This document shows, in pieces, positions 51,533-61,500 of a stretch of 64,000 bases of DNA. The translations under genes and the position numbers were made by a program. Under the pieces are notes generated by a model. That model saw only the letters and a program-made list of their open reading frames with translations, had not been told where the DNA came from and ran no database searches. This stretch comes from UBA4416 sp040387555 (GTDB taxonomy: Bacteria; Bacteroidota; Bacteroidia; B-17B0; Aurantibacillaceae), in the NCBI GenBank assembly GCA_040387555.1, contig JAZKDO010000002.1:62001-126000 (forward strand), given 5' to 3'. Numbering within the stretch: the first letter of the stretch is position 1; every line of letters begins with the position of its first letter.

Positions 51533-52735
51533 ATGACTAGTAAAATTAATACATACAAACGCTTTTTCAGTACCTTATTAGTGTTGTTTTCCCTATTGAT
51601 GGGATTTTCAACTAAAATATCGGCTTCTGAACCTCAGGAAGTAGAAGTTGAACAAACTCATGGTGATGCCGCAACCCATGGACACGAATCTTCGGGTCCG
51701 GTGGACATTACTCAGGTAGCATTCGAACATATTTTGGATTCTCACTCCTGGCATTTTTGGGGCGAAGGACACGATGCTGTTTCTGCGCCATTGCCAGTTA
51801 TTTTAAAGGGAGATAATGGGATTGCTTGTTTCATGTCGTCTGAATTTCATCATGATAATCAAGGAACTGTTGTAGTTGAAAAAAACGGCGAACGTTTTGT
51901 AAATTTTGAAGAAAAAATTTACTACGCTAACGAAACACCAAATGAGTACGGGCAATATGTTACGTTAACTGCAGAAGAAAAAGAAGTGACTGTTTCTAAT
52001 GCTGCTCCATTGGATTTTTCAATAACTAAAAACGTAACGCAGATGTTTATTTCAGTTGCTTTGTTAGTTTGGTTGTTTACTTCAATTGCTAAAGCTTATA
52101 AAACCCAGGGAGTAACTTCAGCGCCAAAAGGAAAGCAATCTTTCTTTGAGCCATTAATTGTATTTGTGCGTGATGATATTGCCAAAGGTAATATCGGTCA
52201 TACCTCTGATAAATATGTTCCTTACTTATTGACAGTTTTCTTTATGATTCTGGTAAATAATGTATTTGGATTGATTCCAATTGGTGCCAACTTAACAGGA
52301 AATATTGCTTTTACACTTGCATTATCTGTAGCAACTTTAATTATTACTAATATTAATGGTAACAAAAATTACTGGTCACACATTTTTCTTCCTCATGCAC
52401 CTAAAGCCATCTGGCCAATTTTAATCCCCATTGAAATCGTTGGTATTTTAACTAAGCCTTTCGCTTTAATGATTCGATTGTTCGCAAACATTACGGCAGG
52501 ACACATTATCGTGATTTCATTAGTTGGCTTGATCTTCGTTTTCAAAACCATTTACATTGCACCTGTTTCAGTAGCCTTTGCTTTATTCATTGATGTATTA
52601 GAATGCTTGGTTGCATTTTTACAAGCATATATTTTTACCATGTTAACCGCTTTATTTATTGGATCTGCAGTAGCAGACCATAATGAAGATGGCATGCATA
52701 CAGAGGATGATGAGAAGTTGGTAGCAGGACACTAA
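51533..52735 (+). CDS. atpB: ATP synthase F0 subunit a
   Basis: 400 residues, long because of an exported N-terminal region (signal-like LLVLFSLLMGFSTKISASEPQ then a His-rich 120-residue domain) that is typical of Bacteroidota AtpB. About 165 onward are the membrane helices. The essential Arg is in LMIRLFANITAGH, and the C-terminal helix is FLQAYIFTMLTALFIGSAV. It forms the proton half-channels with the c-ring. First gene of atpBEFHAG. Confidence 0.96.
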   Translation: MTSKINTYKRFFSTLLVLFSLLMGFSTKISASEPQEVEVEQTHGDAATHGHESSGPVDITQVAFEHILDSHSWHFWGEGHDAVSAPLPVILKGDNGIACFMSSEFHHDNQGTVVVEKNGERFVNFEEKIYYANETPNEYGQYVTLTAEEKEVTVSNAAPLDFSITKNVTQMFISVALLVWLFTSIAKAYKTQGVTSAPKGKQSFFEPLIVFVRDDIAKGNIGHTSDKYVPYLLTVFFMILVNNVFGLIPIGANLTGNIAFTLALSVATLIITNINGNKNYWSHIFLPHAPKAIWPILIPIEIVGILTKPFALMIRLFANITAGHIIVISLVGLIFVFKTIYIAPVSVAFALFIDVLECLVAFLQAYIFTMLTALFIGSAVADHNEDGMHTEDDEKLVAGH

Positions 52736-52773
52736 AAAAGAGAACAATTAATAACCAATAAAAACAAAAACAA

Positions 52774-52980
52774 ATGACAGGTAGTATCGCAGCAATCGGA
52801 GCAGGCTTAGCAGTAATAGGCGCTGGTATCGGTATCGGACAAATTGGTGGACACGCAATGGATGCCATTGCACGTCAGCCAGAAGCTACGGCAAAAATTC
52901 AAACAGCTATGATCATCGCAGCAGCCCTTGTAGAAGGTGTTGCATTATTCGGTGTAGTAGTTGCTTTAATGTCGAAGTAG
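52774..52980 (+). CDS. atpE: ATP synthase F0 subunit c
   Basis: 68 residues, two helices. Glycine-rich first helix AAIGAGLAVIGAGIGIGQIGG, loop ARQPEA, proton-carrying Glu54 in LVEGVALFGVVV. The residue after Glu is Gly, not the Ser/Thr of sodium-binding rings, so proton coupling is expected. The c-ring needs many copies, and a strong hairpin directly follows the gene. Confidence 0.96.
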   Translation: MTGSIAAIGAGLAVIGAGIGIGQIGGHAMDAIARQPEATAKIQTAMIIAAALVEGVALFGVVVALMSK

Positions 52981-52992
52981 TCTTCAACAAAC

Positions 52993-53029
52993 AAACCAAA
53001 GCTATTACGGTTGGTAATGGCTTTGGTTT
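52993..53029 (+). repeat. Long hairpin directly after atpE
   Basis: Stem of 16 pairs: AAACCAAAGC (52993-53002) with GCTTTGGTTT (53020-53029), extended inward by TATTAC/GTAATG around loop GGTTG. A T-rich AACTTTT follows. It could end part of the transcripts or protect the atpE message 3' end, raising subunit c over its neighbours (inference). Confidence 0.7.
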
Positions 53030-53038
53030 AAACTTTTA

Positions 53039-53131
53039 GTCATTCCGACTCCGCTCGACGTGACAAAAACAAGAAACACTTCGGCTCCGCTCAGTGTGAC
53101 AATAAGTGTCAGTTCGAGCGAAGTCGAGAAC
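53039..53131. repeat. Three REP-like palindromic units between atpE and atpF
   Basis: Units at 53039-53064, 53076-53100 and 53106-53131 share the core TCCGCTC or its complement GAGCGAAG. Unit 1 has GTCA/TGAC ends, unit 2 ACACT/AGTGT ends, and unit 3 is inverted relative to the first two. The third resembles the TTCGAGCGAAGTCGAGAA type of intergenic repeat seen across many Bacteroidota genomes. They sit inside an essential operon without breaking a gene. Confidence 0.75.
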
Positions 53132-53159
53132 AAAAGAATAAAACTAAAAACAATATAAA

Positions 53160-53672
53160 ATGAACTTATTTATTTTAGCAAGTTTAATTGAGCCGGCAGT
53201 AGGTTTAATATTCTGGACAACCATCACCTTTATATTATTATTGGTTTTACTAGGAAAGTTTGCCTGGAAGCCAATTTTATCTGCAATCAAAACCCGTGAA
53301 AAAGGGATTGAAGATGCTTTAGCAAGTGCCGACCGTGCGTTAAATGATATGCGTGAATTGCAATCAAATAATGAAAAGAGTTTAAATGAAGCGCGTGCTG
53401 CACGTGATATTTTAATGAAAGAAGCACGTGATACAAAAGACGCGATCATCGCTGAAGCAAAAGCAAAATCTCAATCAGAAGCTGATAGAATCATGGCATC
53501 TGCACGTGAGCAAATCATGAATGAAAAAAATGCAGCTGTTGCTGAATTGAAAAATCAGGTAGCAACTCTTTCAATTGAAATTGCTGAGAAAATTTTACGC
53601 TCTGAGTTATCAAGCGATGAAAAACAAAAAGCATTAGTAAACAATTTAATGAAAGACGTAAATCTTAACTAA
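53160..53672 (+). CDS. atpF: ATP synthase F0 subunit b
   Basis: 170 residues. One N-terminal helix (PAVGLIFWTTITFILLLVLL), then a long charged coiled coil that forms the peripheral stalk (GKFAWKPILSAIKTREKGIEDAL and onward). Its stop is 2 bases before the atpH ATG. Confidence 0.95.
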   Translation: MNLFILASLIEPAVGLIFWTTITFILLLVLLGKFAWKPILSAIKTREKGIEDALASADRALNDMRELQSNNEKSLNEARAARDILMKEARDTKDAIIAEAKAKSQSEADRIMASAREQIMNEKNAAVAELKNQVATLSIEIAEKILRSELSSDEKQKALVNNLMKDVNLN

Positions 53673-53674
53673 TC

Positions 53675-54214
53675 ATGATAGTTGCATCAAGATACGCTAA
53701 AGCATTACTTGACCTTGCAGTTGAGAAAGGGCAGTTAGAAGCTGTTTATAACGACATGCAACAAGTTAAAGAAGTGTGTGAGGGTTCAAAAGAATTTATC
53801 TCCTTCTTAAATAGTCCTATCATTAAGTCGGATAAAAAAATCGCGGCGATGAAGGCTGTGTTTGCAGGAGAATTAAATGATATTACTTCAGGATTTTTAT
53901 CGATTGTAACATCTAAAAGAAGAGAGTCGGTTATTCCTGAAATGGCGAGTAGCTTTATTGAACAGTATAGAACTCATAAAAACATAATGACTGCGGTTAT
54001 TACTTCAGCTAATGGCTTGGATGAAGCAACAAGACAAAAAGCATTAGATTTAGTAAAATCGCAGTTGAACGGAGAAATTGAATTAATTGAAAAAACAAAC
54101 GCTGATTTGATCGGTGGTTTTGTTTTGAAAATTGGGGATCAGCAGTTGGATAAATCTGTTGCTCGTCAGTTAAGTAACCTGAAGAAAGAATTAACAAACA
54201 AAGCTTTAAACTAA
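53675..54214 (+). CDS. atpH: ATP synthase F1 subunit delta
   Basis: 179 residues. Delta/OSCP family: ASRYAKALLDLAVEKGQLEAVYNDM at the start and LIGGFVLKIGDQQLDKSVARQLSNLKKEL at the end. It connects the b stalk to the alpha subunits. Confidence 0.95.
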   Translation: MIVASRYAKALLDLAVEKGQLEAVYNDMQQVKEVCEGSKEFISFLNSPIIKSDKKIAAMKAVFAGELNDITSGFLSIVTSKRRESVIPEMASSFIEQYRTHKNIMTAVITSANGLDEATRQKALDLVKSQLNGEIELIEKTNADLIGGFVLKIGDQQLDKSVARQLSNLKKELTNKALN

Positions 54215-54232
54215 AACAAAAACCATATACAA

Positions 54233-55807
54233 ATGGCAGAAGTAAAACCAGCAGAAGTATCTGCAATTTTAAGACAACAATTATCAGGTTTCAAATCGGA
54301 AGCTGAATTAGAAGAAGTTGGATCTGTATTACAAGTAGGTGATGGTATCGCTCGTATTTACGGTTTATCTAAAGTTCAATCAGGTGAGTTGATTGAATTT
54401 GAAACAGGTTTACAAGGAATTGTATTAAACTTAGAAGAAGATAACGTTGGTGCTGTATTATTAGGTGCAAGTACAGGTATCAGCGAAGGATCTTCTGTAA
54501 AACGTACTGGGCGTATTGCTTCTATCAATGTTGGTGAAGGTATGTTAGGCCGTGTTATTGATACTTTAGGAAACCCAATTGATGGTAAAGGCCCTATCCA
54601 GGGAGTAACTTATGAATTACCTTTAGAGCGTAAGGCTCCAGGTGTAATTTATCGTCAGCCAGTTACTGAGCCTCTACAAACGGGTATCAAAGCAATTGAT
54701 GCAATGATTCCAATTGGCCGTGGACAGCGTGAGTTGATCATTGGTGACCGTCAGACAGGAAAAACTACTGTTGCGTTAGATACGATCATTAATCAAAAAG
54801 AATTTTATGATGCAGGTAAGCCTGTATTCTGTATATATGTTGCGATTGCTCAAAAAGGTTCTACTGTTGCGAACGTTGTTCGTACGTTAGAAGAAAATGG
54901 TGCAATGGCTTACACAGTAGTTGTTGCTGCTAACGCTTCGGATCCTGCTCCAATGCAGTTCTACGCGCCATTTGCAGGGGCTGCAGTTGGTGAATTCTTT
55001 AGAGACACCGGTCGTCCTGCTTTAATTGTTTATGATGATTTATCAAAACAAGCAGTAGCTTACCGTGAGGTTTCTTTATTATTACGTCGTCCTCCTGGAC
55101 GTGAGGCATATCCAGGTGACGTTTTCTACCTTCACAGTAGATTATTAGAGCGTGCTGCTAAGATCAATGCTTCTGATGAGATCGCTAGAAACATGAATGA
55201 TCTTCCTGAATCATTGAAGCCAATTGTAAAAGGTGGCGGATCTTTAACGGCTTTACCTTTGATTGAAACACAAGCTGGTGACGTTTCTGCATACATTCCA
55301 ACCAACGTAATTTCGATTACAGATGGTCAGATTTTCTTAGAAACAAATTTATTTAACTCAGGTGTTCGTCCGGCAATTAACGTAGGTATTTCTGTATCAC
55401 GTGTTGGTGGTAACGCTCAGATTAAATCAATGAAAAAAGTAGCTGGTACTTTAAAATTAGATCAGGCTCAGTACCGTGAATTAGAGGCTTTCTCAAAATT
55501 CGGATCTGATCTTGATGCAGCAACTAAATCAGTATTAGATAAAGGTGCACGTAACGTGGAAATTTTGAAACAAGCGAATGCATCTCCTTTACGTGTTGAA
55601 CAGCAAATTGCGATTATTTATTTGGGAACTAAAAACCTATTACGTAACGTTCCTGTAAACAAAGTTAAAGAATTCGAAAAAGAATTTTTAGATGTTTGTG
55701 AGCGTAAACATAAAGAGCAATTAGATGCTTTGAAAGCGGGTAAATTTGATGATTCAATTACAAGCGTGTTAGAAGCAACTGCAAAAGAGTTATCGACAAA
55801 GTATTAA
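54233..55807 (+). CDS. atpA: ATP synthase F1 subunit alpha
   Basis: 524 residues, normal length. Walker A GDRQTGKT, LRRPPGREAYPGDVFYLHSRLLERAAK, and VRPAINVGISVSRVGGNAQIKSMKKVAG are all canonical. It carries the non-catalytic nucleotide sites. The gene uses codon choices noticeably richer in GGT and CGT than its neighbours, as in highly expressed genes. A perfect 17-bp hairpin follows before atpG. Confidence 0.98.
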   Translation: MAEVKPAEVSAILRQQLSGFKSEAELEEVGSVLQVGDGIARIYGLSKVQSGELIEFETGLQGIVLNLEEDNVGAVLLGASTGISEGSSVKRTGRIASINVGEGMLGRVIDTLGNPIDGKGPIQGVTYELPLERKAPGVIYRQPVTEPLQTGIKAIDAMIPIGRGQRELIIGDRQTGKTTVALDTIINQKEFYDAGKPVFCIYVAIAQKGSTVANVVRTLEENGAMAYTVVVAANASDPAPMQFYAPFAGAAVGEFFRDTGRPALIVYDDLSKQAVAYREVSLLLRRPPGREAYPGDVFYLHSRLLERAAKINASDEIARNMNDLPESLKPIVKGGGSLTALPLIETQAGDVSAYIPTNVISITDGQIFLETNLFNSGVRPAINVGISVSRVGGNAQIKSMKKVAGTLKLDQAQYRELEAFSKFGSDLDAATKSVLDKGARNVEILKQANASPLRVEQQIAIIYLGTKNLLRNVPVNKVKEFEKEFLDVCERKHKEQLDALKAGKFDDSITSVLEATAKELSTKY

Positions 55808-55826
55808 AATAAGTTTTAAATGTTTG

Positions 55827-55864
55827 GTGTTTAGTTTTTAATAACGCTATTAAAAACTAAACAC
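55827..55864 (+). repeat. Perfect 17-bp hairpin between atpA and atpG
   Basis: 55827-55843 pairs exactly with 55848-55864, loop ACGC; the stem begins GTGTTTAG and is AT-rich. No T-run follows, so full termination is unlikely; transcript stabilisation or processing is more likely (inference). Confidence 0.75.
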
Positions 55865-55887
55865 TGACAACTAAAAACTAAAGAAAG

Positions 55888-56766
55888 ATGCCAAATTTAA
55901 AAGAAGTAAGAAATAGAATTGTATCAGTTGGTTCAACCATGCAGATTACGAGTGCCATGAAAATGGTGAGTGCTGCCAAGTTGAAACGAGCTCAGGATGC
56001 TATCACGCAAATGCGTCCATACGCTAACAAATTGCAGGAAATTTTGCAAAATGTGAGTTCAAGTCTGGATACTTCTGAAAACGCTTATGCCCGTGATTCT
56101 AATGGTAAAAATGTATTACTGATTGTTATCTCTTCAAATCGTGGATTAGCAGGTGGTTTTAATGCTAATGTAATTAAAAAAGCCTGGAGCTTAATTAAAA
56201 ATGATTATTCGGATAAGAATGTCTCTGTAATTAGTATTGGTAAAAAAGCGAACGATGCTTTTAAGCGTACAGATCATAGTATTCATGGAACAGATTTGCC
56301 TCATGGATTGAATGAAGTGTTTGATAATTTAAAGTATGATACAGTAGCACCCATTGCGGAAAAAATTATGGAAGTGTTTGTTGCAAAACAGTTCGATAAA
56401 GTGGTATTGGTATATAACCAGTTTAAGAATGCAGCGGTGCAAATTGTGCAGGCCGAACAATTCTTACCAGTTGTTGCAACTAAAACAGCCGGAGGAGGAA
56501 GCGCAACTGATTATATATTTGAACCGAACAAAGAATTTATCTTAGAAGATCTGATCCCTCGTTCATTAAAAACGCAGTTTTATAAATCATTATTGGATTC
56601 TTTCGCTTCTGAACATGGTGCACGTATGACAGCAATGCATAAAGCAACTGACAACGCTAAAGATATGTTGCGTGATCTTAAAATTTCTTATAATAAAGCC
56701 CGTCAAACAGCAATTACTACAGAGATCCTAGAGATTGTTGCAGGAGCCGAAGCTTTGAACGGATAA
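55888..56766 (+). CDS. atpG: ATP synthase F1 subunit gamma
   Basis: 292 residues. Gamma family: VRNRIVSVGSTMQITSAMKMVSAAKLKRAQ at the N-terminus and SYNKARQTAITTEILEIVAGAEAL at the C-terminus. It is the rotor shaft. It ends the operon; beta (atpD) and epsilon (atpC) are not in the window, consistent with the split arrangement of many Bacteroidota. Confidence 0.96.
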   Translation: MPNLKEVRNRIVSVGSTMQITSAMKMVSAAKLKRAQDAITQMRPYANKLQEILQNVSSSLDTSENAYARDSNGKNVLLIVISSNRGLAGGFNANVIKKAWSLIKNDYSDKNVSVISIGKKANDAFKRTDHSIHGTDLPHGLNEVFDNLKYDTVAPIAEKIMEVFVAKQFDKVVLVYNQFKNAAVQIVQAEQFLPVVATKTAGGGSATDYIFEPNKEFILEDLIPRSLKTQFYKSLLDSFASEHGARMTAMHKATDNAKDMLRDLKISYNKARQTAITTEILEIVAGAEALNG

Positions 56767-56792
56767 TTTCAACATTTCATTAGAACAAATAG

Positions 56793-56824
56793 AAACCTTT
56801 GCATTTTGCGAAGGTTTTTTTATT
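56793..56824 (+). terminator. Rho-independent terminator of the atp operon
   Basis: Stem AAACCTT(TGC)/(GCG)AAGGTTT with a run of T, 26 bases after the atpG stop. From 56825 to 57243 I see no gene or RNA gene. Confidence 0.85.
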
Positions 56825-57243
56825 AATAGTTGAATAAGATAAGAGCCTGCTTAATAGGAATCTGAAAACAATTTGTCAGTTGTTTGTTCATTCACACACA
56901 AGCTTTGGTAGTTTACCCTATAAATTTCTATAAAACCCCTTAAGGCCCCCTATTTAAAGTTAATCTTAACTAGTGTTAAAGTTTTAGAAATGCTCTATGT
57001 AGATTTGACGGCAAAAATTTTGAAGTGTTTACTCAGCAAACTCACGGCTTGTTGACAGAAGTTAAATTCCATTCTTTAGCAGTTAGTTTACCGTAAGATG
57101 AACTGATCTTATCTTAATAATGTAATACCTTTTTGCTTCAGTTTCTTGAATGTTTCCGATATGAATAGCTTTTCTTTTTCAATCCTTCTCGGTTTTTTGT
57201 TTTTATTACAATTATTCTGAAATTTAAGCGCAAATCATCAAAC

Positions 57244-58299
57244 ATGTCGCTTTTTAAGTCCATTAATATTTTTCTAAAAAACTTAAGTAAAAAGATCAGA
57301 TATAAAGACGGCTTTTTTGAAATACCCTACATGGCAGGTTCACCTGAAATGACCATTAAGAGTTTTGATAAACTTTATTTTACGAAGCATGATAAAAAGG
57401 GCAATAAAATTGTGGTAAAGAACCTGTTTATGGAGGTCGTATTTTATTATCTTAAGTTAGATGATGGCTTATGGATTTATATCTCCAAATCACACTACAA
57501 TAAAAACATGCAGTTTTTCCATTATTATTTAAAAGAAAACCTTGATAATTATTATTTTTTAAATTTTAATCAGAATTTTAAAACGATCAGGAACAAAAAA
57601 ATGGTTGTTAATGGATTATGTGTTTCAAACAAAAACTGGGTATTATTTAAACCATTAATAGCAAAATCAATTTGTCATTTTAAAGGAACAGACGAACTCA
57701 ACGTTACTATAAATTTTAATCAAGGGTGGCTCGACAAGCAGCTAACAGGCAACGATTCTTTTATAAAGTCGAGCATAAATAGTTTCCTAAACTCTGATGT
57801 AGAGTATTTAAGCTGGCCCTATTCTGAAAATGATAAAATTTCGTTTGATGAATTTTTTGAATGCATTAGTATAAAAGAAAAAGGATTTGAGAAAAAAATA
57901 AAAACGCTCACACTAAAATGCTTTGATGTGTTTTTAAGTCATTATTCAAAACACACAGTAAACAATAGTCAATTCCAATTTTCAGATGCTGACAGAAAAA
58001 AAATTCAAATAGCAACCCAATTCATGTTAGATAATATTTGTGGAAAAGCGGTTACAATTGAAATGATCTGTGGAAAAATCGGCATGTCGCCTACTAAATT
58101 TAAGGTCTTATTCAAAAGAACTCATGGCAACTCTGTTTATCAATATTACAGAGATAAAAAACTGGAGTATGCACACGAATTAATTCAAAAATCGGAACAA
58201 AACATTAAACAAATTGCAAATCATATTGGGTATGAAAACGCGGGTAAATTCACTTTAGCCTACAAAAAAAAATACGGAAGCCTGCCTTCTAAAAACTAA
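57244..58299 (+). CDS. AraC-family transcriptional regulator with unfamiliar N-terminal domain
   Basis: 351 residues. The C-terminal 90 residues are an AraC DNA-binding domain (VTIEMICGKIGMSPTKFKVLFKRTHGNSVYQYYRDKKLEYA and IKQIANHIGYENAGKFTLAYKKKYGSLPS). The first 240 residues are basic and aromatic, with no named sensory fold recognised. No membrane helix. It stands alone after a 477-base gap and before the large secreted gene, which it might control (inference). Confidence 0.88.
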   Translation: MSLFKSINIFLKNLSKKIRYKDGFFEIPYMAGSPEMTIKSFDKLYFTKHDKKGNKIVVKNLFMEVVFYYLKLDDGLWIYISKSHYNKNMQFFHYYLKENLDNYYFLNFNQNFKTIRNKKMVVNGLCVSNKNWVLFKPLIAKSICHFKGTDELNVTINFNQGWLDKQLTGNDSFIKSSINSFLNSDVEYLSWPYSENDKISFDEFFECISIKEKGFEKKIKTLTLKCFDVFLSHYSKHTVNNSQFQFSDADRKKIQIATQFMLDNICGKAVTIEMICGKIGMSPTKFKVLFKRTHGNSVYQYYRDKKLEYAHELIQKSEQNIKQIANHIGYENAGKFTLAYKKKYGSLPSKN

Positions 58300-58371
58300 C
58301 CTAATAAATAGTTTCATGAAGATTTGAATAAAAAATGTCTTTTTGGACTATCCGAACTTTTAATATTGTAA

Positions 58372-58379
58372 TATTTTTG
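58372..58379 (+). promoter_or_regulatory. Possible -7 element TATTTTTG (large secreted gene)
   Basis: TAnnTTTG with TTG at 58343-58345, spacing 26, longer than usual. It would give a leader of about 170 bases. The rest of 58300-58552 shows nothing else. Confidence 0.3.
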
Positions 58380-58552
58380 TAAGCTTTTATTGGGATTTAT
58401 GCAACATAGGACTGGTTTTGTGAACCAGGACTGTTGTCGATAATATTACCACATAAAACAAACATATGATTATGAGAAATAATTTATTTAAATATTTTCT
58501 CATAAAAACAAAATTATTTTTATCTCCCATAATACCAAAAACAAAGACACCT

Positions 58553-61500
58553 ATGAAAATCAAATTAATATTAAGCGTTACAATATTGTTGTTTTTTGTC
58601 AACTCCAAAGCTCAAACATGGATACAATTATATAATGGTGAACCTGGGCCTGTAACAACGTCTGATTTTTATCAATACACTGGACCGTCAAACAATTATG
58701 TAACATGGTGTAATTTTGATGCTTGTAAGGGTGAAGTTCAATTTGAGGCAGAAGCGATGAAATGCGGTGATAAAACTATTTCAAAAATACTCTTGCAATT
58801 TTATTATGATGGTTCGTATCATCCGGTTTTTGCAGTACATGAAAATAGTACTTACACCACAAGCGTTGGGTGGAGCAATTCAGGCTGCGGCCTACCATGC
58901 AATAGTTCCTATTATGGCAGCCAAACAACATCAGGTATGGCTGGAACATCATACAAATTTGCAGAGATTAACGCTTGTTTTATAAGTAGACAATTTTATA
59001 TAGGTAGCTATAGCCTTTTAAATGTTTATAATGGAAACTACCCCCCACAATTATCATCTAATAATTTATTTGCTTCAAATTATAATATTCAAACCACTTC
59101 TTGCACCTCACCACATTCATTATATGGCAAATTCTACACGGTATTAAACGGAACTGAAGTTGAAAATATTAATGCGGGTGCTGGTGTAAACCAGGTATTT
59201 GGATTAAGATTTAGTGTTCAAAATTTGCCGCCTGAAATGATTTCAAGTCAAAATGGTTTCAAGGTAAGAGCATATCTAGAGTATGATACTGGAGTTAAAA
59301 GGGTTTATGAATGGAGTTTTGCCAACTCTTCAATAAATGCTCCATTTAGTTTAACGGCAACTAAAACTAATTGTAACAATATTGTGTTAAATTGGTCAGA
59401 GCCCAATCAGAGTTTTGCCAGTTGTACTGGTTCAACAATAAAAAATGTTATTTATAAAAACGGTGTTTATTTAGCGACAGTAAGTAGTGGGGTAACTACA
59501 TATACAGATGCTGCAGCATTAGTTGTTGGGCAAAATTACGATTACAAAGTAAAGCAAATTCGGATCTATCCAAGCGGCAGTACTTATCAGCAAAGCTCCT
59601 TTTCTAATATAGCTACGGGTAGTTTATTAGTGCAACCAGATCAACCATTATCTCCAACTGCAACTACAAATAAATGTAATAATAAAATAGATTTGGCATG
59701 GGCATTTAACGGCACAAATCCAGCAAGGTTCAAAATAGATTATTCTTTAACCCCTGCAGGTACTTATTCTACCTTAACAAGTACAATTACCGGAACAGAT
59801 AGAAGTTATTCGCACAATAGTGTAATTCGTGGCCAAGATTATTATTATAAGATTTACTCCATAAATACGTGTTCGGTACTATCTGTTGCTGCGGCGCAAT
59901 GTAATGGTATTTCTCCTGCCGATCCAGCTATTCCAACTTCCGTTACGGCGGTTTCTAATACACTAACAAATTCTATTGATTTAACCTGGCAGGATAATGC
60001 TAATAACGAAACAAAATATCAAGTTGTAAGAACAGACGATGTTGGTAATACAATCTTAACAGACCTTAACCCAAATCAAACATCGTATAGTGATGCTTCG
60101 GCTGCTGCCTGTCGTTTATACACTTATAAAGTTAGGGTGTTTAATGATTGTGTATTAAGTGGACTTTTATCAACTTCACAAGCAACGATGACTTTACCCC
60201 CGCCAAACTTAGGAAATACGTTTACGGCAGTGAAAAAACTAACGGCCAGTAAAGGTTATTTTAGCAATAGGGTGGAGCTACAATGGAGTAACAATAATGG
60301 ATTAAATATTGATTTATTTAAAATTTATCGTAAACAATTAGGAACCGCTTTAGATTCAGTTCAAATTACATCATTAGGAAGCGGTAATGCTTTATATATT
60401 GATAACACCGCTGATGCCCGTGTTTTTTATAGATATACTATTGTGGGCGTAAAACAATGTAATGGCTCTGATTTATTAACTAATATTAGTTCTGATATTG
60501 GTTTCCGTAATCCAACAGGTTTAGTTAGCGGCCACATTGAGTATAATGGAGGTATTGCAGTTGGTGGCGCCAAAATTTTTATTCAACAAAGCGGAGCTTT
60601 AGGAGGTAATTCCCTTGATTTTGACAATAACGGAACCCTTACCGTAAACGATGCTTCAACATTAGAGCCAGGAGCGCAACTTCGTATGGAATTTTGGCTA
60701 AATCCAACCACTGTTGCTGCGGGCGATATAGTTAGCAAAGGCACTGCGTTTGGATTCTCTCATAATGGCTCAAATTGGGTAGCAAGTATTAATACAGGAG
60801 CAACAACATCTCTTACAATACCAACCGCATCCATTTCTTTGGGAAATTGGAACCATGTGGCTGTTATTTATAATGGATCAGCACTGAAAGCTTTTGTTAA
60901 TGGTGTTATTACAGCATCCGCATCCGCTACTGGTACAATTACAGATAATGCCAATAACCTGGTTTTTGGTAGCCCAACTTCTGATTTTTTTATAGATGAA
61001 TTTCGTTTGATTGGACAAGCGGAAGCTGACTCTGTTATTTCTGTTGAATCAAATAGAATATTAAATGGAGATGAAACTAATTTTAAATGTAATTTACATT
61101 TTAATGAGGCTGTTGGAAATTTTGCTTATGATGTATCAAAAGTGGGAACATTTTTTAATGGTAATCATGGTTCTATTTCCAGCAATGTATCTTGGTCATC
61201 AAATAAACCAACAAGTTCTCAGTTGGGTTATTTTGGTGTAACTAATGCGCTAGGAAATTACATTGCTACAGGAATCCAATATTTAGGAACTGGCGAAAAT
61301 TTTAATTTAGTTCCTTCATATGCAACTCATTCTTTTTCTCCAAATTCTCGTTCAGTTTATATTGGTGATGGCTCTTTTGTATACAATAATCAGGATTTCA
61401 TTGATAATTCTTCTTTTTTAGTAACAGGAACTCTGTTTTATAAAAATACTACATGTCCTGTACCAAACGCAGCTTTAAAAATTGATGGACTACAAGTTAT

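Noticed and set aside
53039..53131. CRISPR repeats in the atpE-atpF gap
   Set aside because: Only three units, in mixed orientation, with unequal spacing and no cas genes; REP-like palindromes fit better.
56825..57243. Small gene or RNA in the 419-base gap after the atp terminator
   Set aside because: No frame with a family match, no tRNA-like fold and no second terminator could be seen.
58472..58552. Longer N-terminus of the giant secreted protein from ATG 58472
   Set aside because: It would put 27 polar and aromatic residues before a perfect signal peptide, so ATG 58553 is the better start.
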